Shown here: positions 10,035 to 21,681 of the stretch, one piece after another
Numbering within the stretch: position 1 is the first letter of the stretch
Layout of the letters: every line of letters starts with the position of its first letter
Assembly (NCBI RefSeq): GCF_018143015.1
Contig: NC_054747.1
Location: 763,407-827,406, forward strand
Direction: 5' to 3'
Source: Lytechinus variegatus
Lineage: Eukaryota > Echinodermata > Echinoidea > Temnopleuroida > Toxopneustidae
Length of the DNA: 64,000 nt
The notes under the pieces: model-generated
Seen by the model: only the letters and a program-made list of their open reading frames with translations
Database searches by the model: none
What the model was told of the DNA's origin: nothing
Program-made: the position numbers and the translations under genes

Positions 10035-11864
10035 GTAAGTCAATCATATTTTCAACTTTTCATCGAATGTTACTCAGGGAGATTCAGATTTGCTTTGCGA
10101 TGCATTGTGAATTAAAAAAAAAGGAAATATATGGAAATGACAGCCAAATGTCAATAAAGAGCTGCGAGGTCTTTGTTGAAAATATTTAGTGAAATATAAG
10201 AAAATGAAAAAAAAATATTGGTAACGTTTTTTTTTTGAAAAAAGATCCATCAAAGAATGGTATAAAAGTTATTACAATTTGAAGTTTATGATGTGTGACG
10301 TCAAGAACTAGCAGCTGCCCCATTATGGTATGTAATATAAAACGTAAAAACAATACATTTTTTGTTTAATGGTTCATGATTACTAAACATTTTATTCTTT
10401 TAGGAGAGGGTGTGAAGTATATTGTCTGTAGATAGATTAAATATACTATTAAACGCTTTCTGTTTTATTAAGTATTTAATAGATCTATACCATTTTACTA
10501 CATGCAGATATGCTGTTCGCACATGACGTCACAATTCAATTGTTTGTTACGTCCGCAATAAAAGGTACAGAGTGCTAATGGTCCTGCCATTAATATATGT
10601 AGCCTATTTAAGCCAAATCTGTGAAGAATTGACAACCCAATACCTCTTATACTTTTGACTAGTTATTTCCTCACAATATCATTCTAATTTTAGCTTGCCT
10701 CTCTACACCGCGGAATTCCCAGTCTGCCCATCCGGTACAAACACAGTAAGTTGCATTTCAGAACAGTAAGAAGTCATTAATATTTCTGAAGCTCTTGAAG
10801 TACTTCTTATATTTTTCCTGAAAGAATGCTTCCTTATGAATGGCATCGATAAAAACAAAAATTAGAAGACGGTAAATGCACTGGGAAAAGAAGGGTGCAA
10901 GAAAAACGAGAATGTCAGAAGAAAAGCTAAAAAAGGGAGACGAGGGACAATGATAACAGTTAAACAAAGTTCCAATGACGGAGATGTTGATAATGAGGAC
11001 GACTTCGTGAATGATAATGGAGATGATATGATACCTTATGATCATTACTTTTATTTCTCGACCCATTAGAAGCGCTTCTCCGATCAACAGTAATACCCAA
11101 TACCATTTTCGTCTGCAAAATGAAAGTCTGCGCACTTTCAAACATGTTTTAAACAACCTTTAGCATGTTTAGGGTTAACGAAATTTTATCTCTAACCCTG
11201 CCATGTTATCCTTAAAGCATTGCTATCTTTAAACCATGCTATTTTTAAAACAACCTCCTATAGGTTCACGTTAATTTTAAGCGGATTTTTCCCTCAATAT
11301 TAGTCTTCTATGATGTACTTTATTATTATACACTCTACATGCAGAAGAGCTAATGTTGTCCGTAATCATTGGTAAATCAAGTCATTTCAGAGTAAGAAAA
11401 TGTCTAAGAAATACTCACTATTCACTCCAGAAGAAGCTATAATCTACTCTCAAAAGATTAAAATCGGTCACTTCGAAATGACTGGTCCCTCGTCTCACTT
11501 TGAGAGGAGTGAACCTAGGGACCAGATTATGTTTTGTCGTATTTAAAGTGTTTAGTTTTATGTTCTCGTTTTTTTTATTTGTTGAATCAGGGAAGACCCT
11601 AACCTATATGTGACCGAAGGTCAGATCATGTACCTCGCAAGGAATCTGCTAGGTGACTTTTATTCTCCGTTCGCCAGTGCACTAGGCTTCTCGTATGCCG
11701 AGTATGAAAACATCAAACGGAAACATCTGAACGACATAAAGGAAGCGACCTTAGACATCTTGAACCAATGGAAAAGGAACACAGGTGGTTTGCGGACAGC
11801 TTTAGAGGGCGCTCTTAACGAGGCAGAATGTACACGCTTAGCATATACATATAAAGATGCATAA
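9743..11864 (+). CDS. Tandem double Death-domain protein, gene B (three exons)
   Basis: Joining 9743-10034, 10694-10745 and 11591-11864 gives 205 residues in one frame. Death domain 1 is at about residues 9-92 (EVLKLIAEDI, SRGTLQMLRDWN, ELRAALIKANL). A serine/proline-rich linker follows at about 98-114. Death domain 2 is at about 122-202 (VTEGQIMYLAR, ATLDILNQWKRN, LRTALEGALNEAE). The layout and length match gene A, which is transcribed away from it. Unlike gene A, the first domain is in one uninterrupted exon. With no other domain it should act as an oligomerising adaptor or decoy in the cytosol; that is family-based inference. A polyadenylation signal follows 107 bases after the stop. Confidence 0.88.
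10250..10570. repeat. Diverged dispersed repeat in gene B intron 1
   Basis: Contains the GTGACGTCA and ATGACGTCACA words and AT-rich arms similar to the 799-1300 foldback family, in roughly inverted order. The ends are not clear. Confidence 0.4.
10694..10745 (+). CDS. Gene B exon 2: 52-base linker exon
   Basis: Bounded by TCTAATTTTAG and GTAAGT, it encodes CLSTPRNSQSAHPVQT, and its phases (1 in, 2 out) join exons 1 and 3 without a shift. It is too short to be seen as an open frame and is supported by the splice sites and by its counterpart in gene A. Confidence 0.78.
11591..11864 (+). CDS. Gene B exon 3: Death domain 2 and stop
   Basis: The acceptor is TTGTTGAATCAG; the exon starts EDPNLYVTEG, carries the complete second Death domain and ends ...YTYKDA at TAA. 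Confidence 0.88.
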
Positions 11865-11970
11865 ACCCGCTCGGTTCCATGGAACCTGCTCCGTTTATTG
11901 ATGTAATAAGCCACACCCACTTTTTCACTTAGGTCCTATCTCTTAAATATGACTCCCACATTTTTTACGG

Positions 11971-11976
11971 AATAAA
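11971..11976 (+). promoter_or_regulatory. Probable polyadenylation signal of gene B
   Basis: AATAAA lies 107 bases after the gene B stop codon, a normal 3'UTR distance. Confidence 0.6.
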
Positions 11977-12950
11977 CATATCATGTTTAGTGTCCAATAA
12001 AAGCTTAAGAAAAATTCAATGCAAATGAATGGATCACTGGGTATTTAAATTAAAAGTCATTTAAGGTCATATGGGGCAAATTGCATTACAAATGTAAATG
12101 CAACCTGTTTATTTGCATTTTATTTTTCCATCAGCTACAATTTGATACAAAACATGATATGTTTATACCGTAAAATATGAAAGTCATATTTAATATTCAT
12201 GTAAAAAAGGGGGGTTTGGCCTAAGACGTCAAATAAAAACAATGCACAAGCATGACAAGGGTGACCAGGAGGCACCCGCCGGATTTTTGAAGGAGACACC
12301 CCATCCTGACGGTCATACAAGAATTTTGATCATCTACCCTACTGTATATCATACACATATTCCAACACAAACATGACGCTACAGCATGCAGGCGTACAGA
12401 ATCAAGCAAAGAGTAAATAGTTGTCGGAGGAGCAAATAGCGTCTGACTTGTCACCAACTAGATAAGCTCTTCAGGGACCAACTTGATAACAACGCTCACG
12501 ATACTGCTGTCCCAGTTTGATGAAAAAAAGGTGTAACTAGTTGTCTTTGAAACTTAGTTGTCTTTGAAACTGCATGGTTACTGAAAAACAACTACATTAA
12601 CGAAATGCTAGATTATTGACAGGATTCAGAGAAGTCAGCCGCGCCAGAATTGCTACCTTGTTTAATATAATGGGATTTTCACTTAGTACTCTTTTTACAG
12701 ATCTGTTTGAATTTCATAGAAATTGTCAGCAATCATGGTAAAAAAAGAGGAGGAGGGAATGATTCTTGAATACAGTGTGAATCAGACAAAATGTAACACT
12801 TTTTTAAAAAATTGTATTAAAGAAAATGTTGGAATCAGAGATAATTTCTAGCATGTATGGATTAATTAGATATTCCTTTGTCACTTGGTAAAATTTGTTT
12901 CAGTGTTTTTTTTATGGTTGAGTACACAGCAGCCATCGTTTGAATGGCGA
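11977..12950. other. Gene-free stretch
   Basis: AT-rich sequence with no supported exon, no clear terminal inverted repeats and no tandem structure. Confidence 0.5.
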
Positions 12951-13100
12951 ATATATGTTCCAACTAGGGGAACGCCGAATTGTTGATCGAACTAGGGAAG
13001 CACCTAATCAATGTTCGAACTAGCGGGCGCAAAATTCATGATTCGAACTGGGGACACCAAAATGATGTTCCCACGTGACCCCCTGAGATTTGGTGTGCCC
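12950..13100 (+). repeat. Diverged minisatellite, GATGTTCGAACTAGGGGAG type, block 1
   Basis: Units of about 30 bases built on (T)GATGTTCGAACTAGGG and GCGCCAAATT recur here, at 14420-14580 and at 15380-15610. The three blocks share the unit but are separated by other repeat sequence. Confidence 0.65.
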
Positions 13101-13107
13101 CCCCCCC

Positions 13108-13235
13108 CCAGGTGCCCCCCAGAAAAACATGGCAGAGAGAAAAAAAAGCTAGAAAGGAGAAAAGAAAAAAAAGAAAAGAAGAAGAAAGACAGAAGAAAAA
13201 AAGAAGAGGAAAATAAGGAGGAAGACGAGTGAATG
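13108..13235. repeat. Poly-C and purine-rich low-complexity tract
   Basis: A C run is followed by about 90 bases of almost pure A and G. Open frames across it are compositional artefacts. Confidence 0.7.
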
Positions 13236-13259
13236 AAATAATTTGAAGGGAGGACTTGA

Positions 13260-14215
13260 AAACAAAATCTTTCATGTTACTGTATAAAACTTTTGCTTGC
13301 GCTTCGCGTCAGAAGTGGCTGTTCGATGAGATTCATATCTTTCTCAATAGGCTGATATGGAGCAAGTTTTGAAGATAATATACAAAACATATTTTAGCTC
13401 GGACATCGAGCTTTCATTATTTTTTTCATTTACAAATTTAAGTGCTCCCTAAAATGTCCGTTTTATGGTCTACTTGTCAGCCTTTTAAGCTCACGCTGCG
13501 TGGTCACATTGTTTGATATGCCAAGTTCATATTGTCTACGTGTGTTCCATAATGTTCCGTTAAAATATATTCGGAATGCCCGGATTTTAGGTCTAAATTA
13601 AAACATGCGCGATAGCTTGCATGTTCTTTATTCAAAATGTACTTAAACTATCCAGTTTCACATCAGATTATCAAAAATTGTCTACTCACGCTTCACAATC
13701 GCATTATTAATGATACCCAATTAACTATATCCTATTTATGATTTACAAAACATGAATAGAGTGTCCTTTTGGGTCTAAAATCTAAATTTTCTAATTCCTC
13801 ATTCTTCTCGCGCTTCGCGCTTGCATCAATTGTTTAGTTACATACCTATCCCATTTATTAATGCAAAAAGTGCTTAGAATGACAATTTTTTAAGTCAGAA
13901 TGTCAAAAAATTCTCCTCCGCTTGGCGCTCGCATTATTGAAATATATACAATCTTCGTTGGTAACTGAAAGCAGTACTTAACAGTTTCCTTTTCGATCAT
14001 GCTAGAACAGTTAATACAAATTTCTGTTCGTGCTTGGCGTTCGCAGTACACTAGTTACATTAGAATCTTGTTCAGGATCACACATAACATTGCCAAGAAT
14101 ATCAAGATTTCAGGACAAAATGATGAAAGCAAAAAAAAAAAAAAAAAAAAACGCTCGCGCTTCGCGCTCGCACTTTATACAAGGCTTATGAGATAATTTC
14201 ATGTTGTTTTATACG
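13260..14215. repeat. Dispersed repeat with TTCGCGCTCGC words, copy 1
   Basis: Blocks reading GGCTGATATGGAGC, then GTTTTGAAG, then ATTT(A)GCTCGGACATC, then TTTACAAATT..AAGTGCT..AAAATGTCCG recur in the same order at 26.16-28.35 and 63.40-63.75 kb. Between them are CGCTTCGCGCTCGCA words. No open frame or clear ends, so the family is unclassified. Confidence 0.65.
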
Positions 14216-14419
14216 AATAAAACTAAGAAGTGACGGATCGAGGAAAATATAGGCGAAGATAATTTCGGGCCCGTCCCCTATTGGCGAAAGTCGGCTCCGC
14301 CCTAGTGACACATACACACACACCGGAAAAAATGGCCGGTTCCCCCCGAAAAAGCAAGCACCCCCCAGTGCCCCCCCCCCCACGGAAAAAAAATCCCAGC
14401 TACGCCAATTGGGGGAGGG

Positions 14420-14580
14420 GGCGCTGAAATCATGTTCGCACTACCGGAGCGCCAAATTGATGTTTGAACTAGGGGGCGCCAAAGTTATGATCGAACAAGG
14501 GAACCGCCGAACCAAGAAGGCGGCGAATAAATGTTTGATCTAGGGTAGCACCGATAATGATGTTGAACGGGGGGGGGGGC
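14420..14580 (+). repeat. GATGTTCGAACTAGGGGAG-type minisatellite, block 2
   Basis: Several diverged copies of the same unit as at 12.95-13.10 kb, ending in a G run. Confidence 0.65.
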
Positions 14581-14879
14581 AAAATTGTTCGTATTGTCTG
14601 GACTTAGCGACATACAGGTCCCGTATAGGAAAAATTAATGAATAAATAAATAAGTAAATAGATATATAAAGGATTAAATATATGAATTTCCAAATAAATA
14701 AACAAATAAAAAATAAGTAAATAAAAAGTGAATTAAAAATATATGTGGTCGAATTTAAAACATCCCCTTATCACACACAAAAAAGGGAATTTGCTTTTGA
14801 CTCATGTCTTTTTAGCAAGATAGGTATCCTGTGTAGGATTACAAGAAATGCCTGAATTAAAACTCAGCTCGCCCTTCAC

Positions 14880-15180
14880 CATGTTCACGCTTTCATAAAA
14901 AGATAAAGAAAGAAAGAGGCAAAAGAACGAAGGAAGAAAATAAAAAAGAGAGAGGGGAAGAGGGGGTAAAGAAAACAAGAAAAAAAAAGTAGAAGAGGGG
15001 GAAAGAAGTGGGGATAGAGAGGTGAGATGAAGAAAGGGAGAAAAAATGAAAAGGCGAAAGAATGACCAAAAAAGAGAAAGCAAGAAGGGGAAAAGAACAA
15101 AATAGAAATAGAAAGAAAAAAGGGGGAGATATGGAAAAGGAATGGAAAGCAAAAGAGAGACAGAGAGTGTGAGAGATGGA
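14880..15180. repeat. Purine-rich (A/G) low-complexity tract
   Basis: Nearly 300 bases of A and G on the plus strand. The hydrophobic frames on the other strand are artefacts of T/C-only sequence. Confidence 0.8.
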
Positions 15181-15284
15181 GTGATGAAAATAACTAACTA
15201 ATACATGAGCGGAATCACATATTTGATGTCGACTGAGGTGCCGTTTTGATGTTTGAGTTAGGGGCGCTAAATTGATGTTCGAAC

Positions 15285-15400
15285 TTTCTTGTTGAAGGAA
15301 AATACGCCATGTCTGGGATTAGAACCCATGACCCTCAGTTTCAAAGTCCAAAGAATAATTCGTCGGGTCACGACGCTCCACATAACTGGAGGATGCCAAA
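15285..15400 (-). mobile_element. tRNA-like SINE head, minus strand
   Basis: Read on the minus strand it contains GAGGGTCATGGGTTCTAATC, close to a tRNA B-box arm, preceded by a pyrimidine/purine anticodon-arm-like stretch and an A-box-like region near GTCGTGACCCG. It resembles the tRNA head at 34.68 kb. Confidence 0.5.
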
Positions 15401-15610
15401 TTCATGATCAAACTAGGGGGGGGGGCGCAAAATTGATGTTTAAACTAGAGATCGTCGAATCGTTGTTCAGACTACATGGACTAGGGGAGCGCCAAATTGA
15501 TGTTCAATCCAGGGAAGCGCCGGATAGCAGTTCGAACTGGGGGAGCGCAGAAATCGATGTTAGAACGATGGGTGGGGTCAAATTGATGTTCCAACCCAGC
15601 GCGCAATATT
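15380..15610 (+). repeat. GATGTTCGAACTAGGGGAG-type minisatellite, block 3
   Basis: Seven or so diverged units of AAATTGATGTTCNAACTAGGG spaced 25-35 bases apart, including a G run. Confidence 0.7.
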
Positions 15611-15699
15611 GATTGTATTACCTTGATATACAAGATGCATTTACTGCACAAATAAATACATGCGACTGAAATGAAATATCCATTTTCACTATGAAAACG

Positions 15700-16780
15700 A
15701 TGCGATTGTGATTAAAGTCTGCTTAGCGAGCTAGGTCATGTAGGTAGATTGTTTAAGATCACAAGAAAGGGCTTAATATAAAACTCAGCTCGCGCTACGC
15801 GCTCTCAATATTTTATTATTGAGTTCATGTCATTTTCATATATCCACGTAAAGGTTATTTTCTCAGATGAGTACACATAGGCAGGTCCAGGGGGGAAGCT
15901 TTCGCCCCGTCCCCCATATCGGTGCAAAAGAAGGGGAAACAAAATTTAAAAAAAAGAGAAAAAATGAAGAGGAAACAAAGCTTCAGAAACTCCTTCTGAA
16001 GACAGTGCATAAACAAATTTCTGCTCGCGCATCGCGCTCAAATTTATTATTATGATATTTTTATATAACCACTAGATTTTATAATTTATATTTGTTGGGA
16101 GGGGGTTACAAAGTCCGATTCTTTATTATGAAATTGATTAAAGGTGGAATGAAGAGGATGAGGGCATTCATCCACGCTGGTCCCTCCGAAGAGAAATATT
16201 GGATAGCAATCTTGTCCAAGTAGTAAATATTTTCAACAACAAAAACTCATTAAGAATGGTCCGCTTTTCCGCCCGCCTTATTATAGAAGATACTCATTCT
16301 TTTTTATTATTAGAGAAAAGTGAATAGAGTGACCCACTTTTGGAGTAAAATTCTAAAAATATAGATAAATATAAAATAAGCATAGATTGTGAATAAGGTG
16401 TTAATCATATCAAAAGTGTTAATGTGTTAATCATATCAAAAAAGGTTGTAAAACTGAAAAGAGATGAATAATTTCACGCTTCATTCAATTGTTTGATGAG
16501 ATACACAGTGTCTTCACAGATAAAAAAAATGGATTGTCTCATCGAACATCAATTTTTATAGTCTGAAAATTTTGAGCTCACACTTTTTCCTCGCATCAGT
16601 TGTTTAGCCAGATCCTTTTTCCGCAATGTATTCTAAAAGCTTCAATGCTCAAGCTTCATTGATTTCGTGAGGAAGCTTCAATGACGTTCAAAACGTGATA
16701 GAAAGTTATATAATGAACAACCTTATAAGATTGTCGCTCCGAGAGGTATACCAATCATTGATTGAAGGCTCGGTTGACAT
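15700..16780. repeat. Dispersed TTCGCGCTCGC-word repeat, diverged
   Basis: CTCAGCTCGCGCTACGCGCTC and CTGCTCGCGCATCGCGCTC words lie in otherwise AT-rich DNA, as in the copies at 13.3 and 26.2 kb. No gene is supported. Confidence 0.45.
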
Positions 16781-16816
16781 ATACCATCAACACCAACATG
16801 ACCAACCAAACCAATA

Positions 16817-16880
16817 ATGGCGCGAAGTGGATTTGGGCAGATTTTGGTTGTACTGTACTTAGTTCACGCCTTTCACTTAA
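16817..16880 (+). CDS. LDLR-B protein exon 1: signal peptide
   Basis: 64 bases from ATG to a consensus donor (GTAAGTAAAA). The hydrophobic core at residues 9-21 predicts entry to the secretory pathway. Confidence 0.68.
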
Positions 16881-17369
16881 GTAAGTAAAATGCTCGTAAT
16901 AAATTTGTTGAAATCAAAATGATTTTCTTAACCAGCTACAAGTTGTGTAATATTTAAATGGTAAGTGTGAAAAAAAATAAGTCCTTGTCTTAAGTATACA
17001 TCTTTCTACAAGGGATGAATATATCATCAGCGTCACCTCATGATAATTAGTGCTTATTTCTTTATTAAGGATGTTTCAAATACTTTGTGTTTTAATGTAC
17101 AGATGTTGCTCAGATAATTTTTGGTGACGAGGAAAACCAAATGTTCCTGTTTGGTCGCCTCCCGTTTCGTGTGAATGAAAGCACCATTTTCGACCAGCGC
17201 GAATTCCGGCAAATACCTCTTGGGTCGGAAGGATCTACCATAACATCTCTCGATTACAATCCCGTCGACCAGATGGTGTACTGGGGTTCGCAGACGAGAA
17301 TCATGCGTATATCTACTATCGAAATGGAAATGCCGCCGAAACCAGTTACTGTTCAACAGCTGCCTAGCA
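16817..17369 (+). CDS. Secreted or membrane LDLR class B (YWTD-type) protein, first two exons only
   Basis: Exon 16817-16880 starts at ATG and encodes a classic signal peptide (MARSGF, then the hydrophobic run ILVVLYLVHAFHL). Exon 17103-17369 joins in phase 1 and encodes about 89 residues. These include LDYNPVDQMVYWGS followed by RIMRIS, the consensus order of an LDL-receptor class B repeat, in which six YWTD blades form a beta-propeller. Only about one blade and a half is present. The exon ends at GTAAGA in phase 1. I found no following blade exon in the next 8 kb, so the gene is partial, broken, or continues in exons too short or distant to see. Similarity is to the LRP/EGF-precursor propeller class; the exact family is unknown. 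Confidence 0.7.
17103..17369 (+). CDS. LDLR-B protein exon 2: propeller blade
   Basis: A phase 1-1 exon of 267 bases, acceptor TTTTAATGTACAG, donor GTAAGA. The YWGS at residues 81-84 stands where YWTD is usual. Confidence 0.75.
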
Positions 17370-17499
17370 GTAAGAGAAAGTGTATTGATCATTATACCTT
17401 AAAATTGTACTATTTTGCTGTGGTCCTATACACCAAGGCCAAGATGCAAAACCATTATTATATCTCTGATCATCTGAATCAGGTGAAAATGTGTGAATA

Positions 17500-18170
17500 A
17501 ATAAGTGAAATCAATTACAGGAAATAAAATAAAAAAAACAAGGAAACATCCATGAAGGTTTGCCCCCCCCCCCCGAAAAACAAAATAGATAAATAAATGA
17601 ATAGATAAATGAATGAATTAATTAATAAATGAAATTGTAAAAAGTAAATAATAATAAATGAATAAATTAAAATAAGGGTACAGATATTTGTATTAGAAAG
17701 TTGAATCTATTAATAATCAGATGAATTCGATGATTTCTTTGGTAAATTATTACGTCAAATTATTGCGAGCAGCTCACGTTTTATCATGTAAGCCAGAATA
17801 ATTCTGGAAATTTTATTTTTTGATTGAAAATGATGTATACAATTATAACTGATGTGTCTTGCCATATTGTTACCAAGCACACTAATTTTCATCCCAGCCC
17901 GAAAATGCAATTTTGGCTGGCATTTGGAAGTGCAGCTCGTCTGCGACATCACGATATTGTCTGATTTTATGACATCCAACTTATCGTCGGGGCCGGGCAT
18001 GCTTCCTACATGAAGTTGATGGTGTTATCCACCATGATTTCCTTGGTTGCAAAGCGATTTAGATCATTTGATTTGACATCCATTTTATTGGAGTAACACT
18101 AAACATGCTAAAGGAAGACTGAAATCATAAAGCGCATAAACCTATCCCATATGTATATATATTTTTGAAT
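17500..18170. other. Gene-free stretch after the LDLR-B exons
   Basis: Starts with a C run and an AATA/AATGA simple-repeat tract (17560-17680), then unremarkable AT-rich DNA. No further propeller exon is visible. Confidence 0.5.
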
Positions 18171-18180
18171 GAGTCCTGGG

Positions 18181-18353
18181 GTGTGTTTCATAAAGCTGTT
18201 CGCAAGATAAGAGCGACTTTAAGAACGACTGGTGACCCTTTCTTATGGTATATGGTATATTCATTGGCGATGGTTTAGCGCCTAAGAAAGGATCATCAGT
18301 CGTTCTTAAAGTCGCTCTTAACTTACGAACAGCTTTATGAAACGGCCCCCTGG
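18181..18353. mobile_element. Short palindromic MITE
   Basis: GTTTCATAAAGCTGTTCGCA at the left is matched by the reverse of TACGAACAGCTTTATGAAAC at the right, and GAGCGACTTTAAGAACGACT also pairs. The structure spans about 170 bases. Confidence 0.85.
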
Positions 18354-19480
18354 TTTTGACATATTCCGGTTTGTGCCATTTTGATTACGGCGGAATTTTA
18401 GGTAAAGTTTGCAATCGTTCTTTATGTACATCTTAGGAGAAATCATTTGCCACCTGAAAACTTGGCCAATGAGTCAAGGCTGCATGGGCCTAATCACAAT
18501 TGGCAGGCCATAGATATTCATTCGAGCCAACCCATTGCTCAATTTTTAAATTTGATATTGCTGATTGACAAAAATGAATGAATATGACTGATAATCTAAC
18601 ACTGATTCTATGGAGGGTACCTACTGAACTTACTTTTTTTCCGAATCGGAAAGATATATCACCACTATTGAACTATATTTTTACTGGCGGAAGAATTAGG
18701 GTCATTTTACTCTCTCAAGTGATGAATTTGGTCCCGTTAGGTGTAGTCTTCATAAATACTGATTTATTTTTTAAAAATGAGCCGGTCGTGGTATACCCTT
18801 TTCTGGTCAGATATGGAATGTCAGATATTTATCCTCTCTACTGGTAGTAAAGATTGAACCCTCGAATTTCCTCCTTATTTTTTATGAATTCTTTTAAAGT
18901 GCCACTTTAACACACGAGTCTATGGGAAAGGTGACCATCAGGCAAGGTAGCATCCTGATAAAAAAAAGTTTTAAAGGTATTGCTTAACTTTGTGAGCAGC
19001 CGATTTAAAAAATTCTCAAACCAAGATGAAACATGTGTACAAGTGCATGTATTAGAACTAATAAACCCTGAAAACAACCATTATTGGGAATGAAAAGCTA
19101 AAACTACAAGGCAAACCCCGATTTTGTAAATAGGCGTCTTATAGACACCTGAATAGTACACATAAGTGTATGGGATGAAATTAAGATGGTGTTTCCGTTC
19201 ACTTAAAATTTCAATTTTTGAAGCACTTAATAATTATTTTCGAATGCAATTTTTTCTGGGCATCATTTTTGTAACATATCACAGACACAGGTGACAAGTG
19301 TGACCTTCTAGCTCAGATTTTTTAAAAGTCAAACCAATGTTAACCAATCACTTTAAGTAATTGGTTCAACTTCGAACCTTGAAAAGTGCATACAATTTGG
19401 CACATTTAACATTAAGGTACAATACAAAAAAGTGACATTTCGGAAAGATCGAACCTTACCCGGGCCCCCAGCTTTGAACA
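18354..19480. other. Gene-free stretch
   Basis: AT-rich DNA. A frame at 18578-18847 has no recognisable domain, no flanking splice sites of note and no coding-like composition, so it is not called. Confidence 0.45.
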
Positions 19481-19803
19481 TTGGTGCCTTAACCGCTAGA
19501 CCACAGAGACAGGTTAGTGGTTAGGGCAACCCCCAACCGATTGAACGTCAGATTTTCGTCAGACAGTTTTTCGACACTATTATATACCAATTATAATTTC
19601 CTTTGTCGGGTGAAGGTGGGCATAGAAAGATGACAAGCCGCTATGGGTCAGCTGGATCAAAGGTATCGCTTTGATACAGAACACGTATGGGAGAAAGTAT
19701 GCAAATGTGTGAAGTTATACATGTACAACAGCTTTGGTAACTGTTTTATCTATATATTTCTTTTGCACAATATTTAAATGAAACAGTTGCCAAAGCTGAT
19801 GTA

Positions 19804-21098
19804 CAGTGCGTATAAAAAACCGGGACAGTTATGGAAGGTCTATAAAAAATTGTTTCAAATTATTATATCTATATTTTGATGTTCATAGATGCTCTGAGAT
19901 CTTATCCTTGAAATGCCGTTAAAAATGATTTTTATTCATCCTTGGGCGAACACGGGACGTTTTTGACGGGGGTTCAAAAAGAGGCTTGCGCCAAAATGGC
20001 AGAAATGAGAAATTTGATGATTAGACTTTTGGCTAATCAGCAAATTTCCTTTTAATCTTTTCATTATCTTTGCCATAGTTTTTTAATTATGCTGTCAAAT
20101 TTTATTTACAAATTTATTTATTTACCTGAATTATTTTGTTTTCATTTAAATTTCTTTTACCTTTGAATTGTTTGTCAACGAAAATAAAAAGATTTGCATT
20201 ATTAAATGGGAGAATTAGTAATTATTCAAATCCTTTTATTATGTTATGGTACCTATAAAAGACATTAATCCTGTTTTCAAGGGTTTTTGAATCCTTCACC
20301 AAGTTTAATTATGTGCTTGACAGGACAAACAGGAAAGGATTCATGTCTTTCAATGGCAATGGTGTTTTTAATCAATTTTGAAGGAGCAAGATATGGCAGA
20401 TCTGGTAAAATGTATTAAAAAGTTGTAAAGCGAGAAAGCAAAAATTTCCACTCTTTAATTAAAATATCATTTTTTTTTATTTTGACATAATATTCAGAAA
20501 ATGATGAAATATTTTACTTTCTATGTTTTCTGTTATTGTCCTTTTCCCTTTTTCTCTTGGTCATGATTTTTTTTTATTTGGGAGGGGGGAGGGGGGGGGC
20601 AGCACCTTGAGCCCCACCCATCAGTATGCCACTGTTCAAAGGCACCATAACCTTAGCACACAAAGATAGGATTTTGAAAAAACACGCTCTCCCATGCTTC
20701 GGTTTTAAAAAATGTTCTTGCCTAAAGAAGGAATATTCAAAGCTAAAAGTGAACCTATTAAAAAGGATAAACATAAATAAGTCGATTTGGAAATGAACTT
20801 TGACCGCATAATTCGAACATTATGGCAAAGATTATCAGAAGGTTAAGAGGAAGTCTGCTGATTAGCAAGAAATCCGATCCTCATATTAACCACTTTATGC
20901 CATTTTGGCGCAAGTCTCCTTTTAAACCCCAGACAAAAACATTCCGTGTTCGCTCAAGCATGAACAAAACTAAATTATTTTAATGGCATTTGGAGGATAA
21001 GACCTCAGAGCACATATTGACACCAAAATATAGAGATCATAATTTTAAACGAAAATTTTAAAAACTGTTCAAATCTGTCCCGTTTTTTTAATACGCAC

Positions 21099-21100
<2 letters not shown>
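19804..21100. mobile_element. Tc1/mariner-like non-autonomous element
   Basis: The ends read CAGTGCGTATAAAAAACCGG and its near-reverse CCGTTTTTTTAATACGCACTG, the terminal form typical of mariner-type elements, with TA at the left border. Interior arms also pair (CTTGCGCCAAAATGGC against GCCATTTTGGCGCAAG). No transposase frame is present. Confidence 0.82.
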
Positions 21101-21141
<41 letters not shown>

Positions 21142-21162
21142 ATATCTATATATATATAGAAT
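21101..21162. repeat. (TG)n(TA)n microsatellite
   Basis: A short TG run leads into about 40 bases of TA, directly at the right end of the mariner-like element. Confidence 0.9.
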
Positions 21163-21681
21163 GTGTCCCACAAAAAACAAAACCGAGATTTATCGATGAT
21201 TTTTCATACCTTAATCACAAGTACAATAGACAAACGACCTGCCATTTTAAAGCTTAGAATCTCCTCTTTCATCTGAAATTACTAAGATTATTTTTTGTTC
21301 ACGCATGAGTGAAGAAAAACAATTTGAAAAGGAGACACCAAACAGTCGAATCTGGGTTTTAAAAAGAAAACCACATCTCTAAAAAAAATCAATATCTGCT
21401 CTTTAATTTGATACCTCAATTACAGAAAATGGACAAGAAATAACAAAGTTCTGGTTATTTGAAATAAGGCTTGATTTTCAATAATTTCATAAAATGAAGA
21501 GGTTTTACAGGCTAGCGTTCAAACTCACTCGAAACTCAATGTATCAAAGCAATAGCTTTGATCCAGCTGAGGCATGGCGGCTTGTCATTGTTCAAAACTC
21601 ACCTTCACCCGACAAAGGAAAATATAATTGGTATAGTGTCGAAAATCTGTCTATCTGACAGTCAATCGGATCGGGCTCAGT

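Noticed and set aside
13100-13235. Lysine/glutamate-rich open frame
   Set aside because: Product of an A/G-only low-complexity tract; no codon structure.
14802-15152. Long phenylalanine/serine/leucine-rich frame on the minus strand resembling membrane segments
   Set aside because: Reverse strand of a purine tract; hydrophobicity is due to T/C-only composition. The same applies to 23088-23471.
18578-18847. 89-residue plus-strand frame
   Set aside because: AT-rich, no domain, no flanking splice signals of quality, no homologue recognised.
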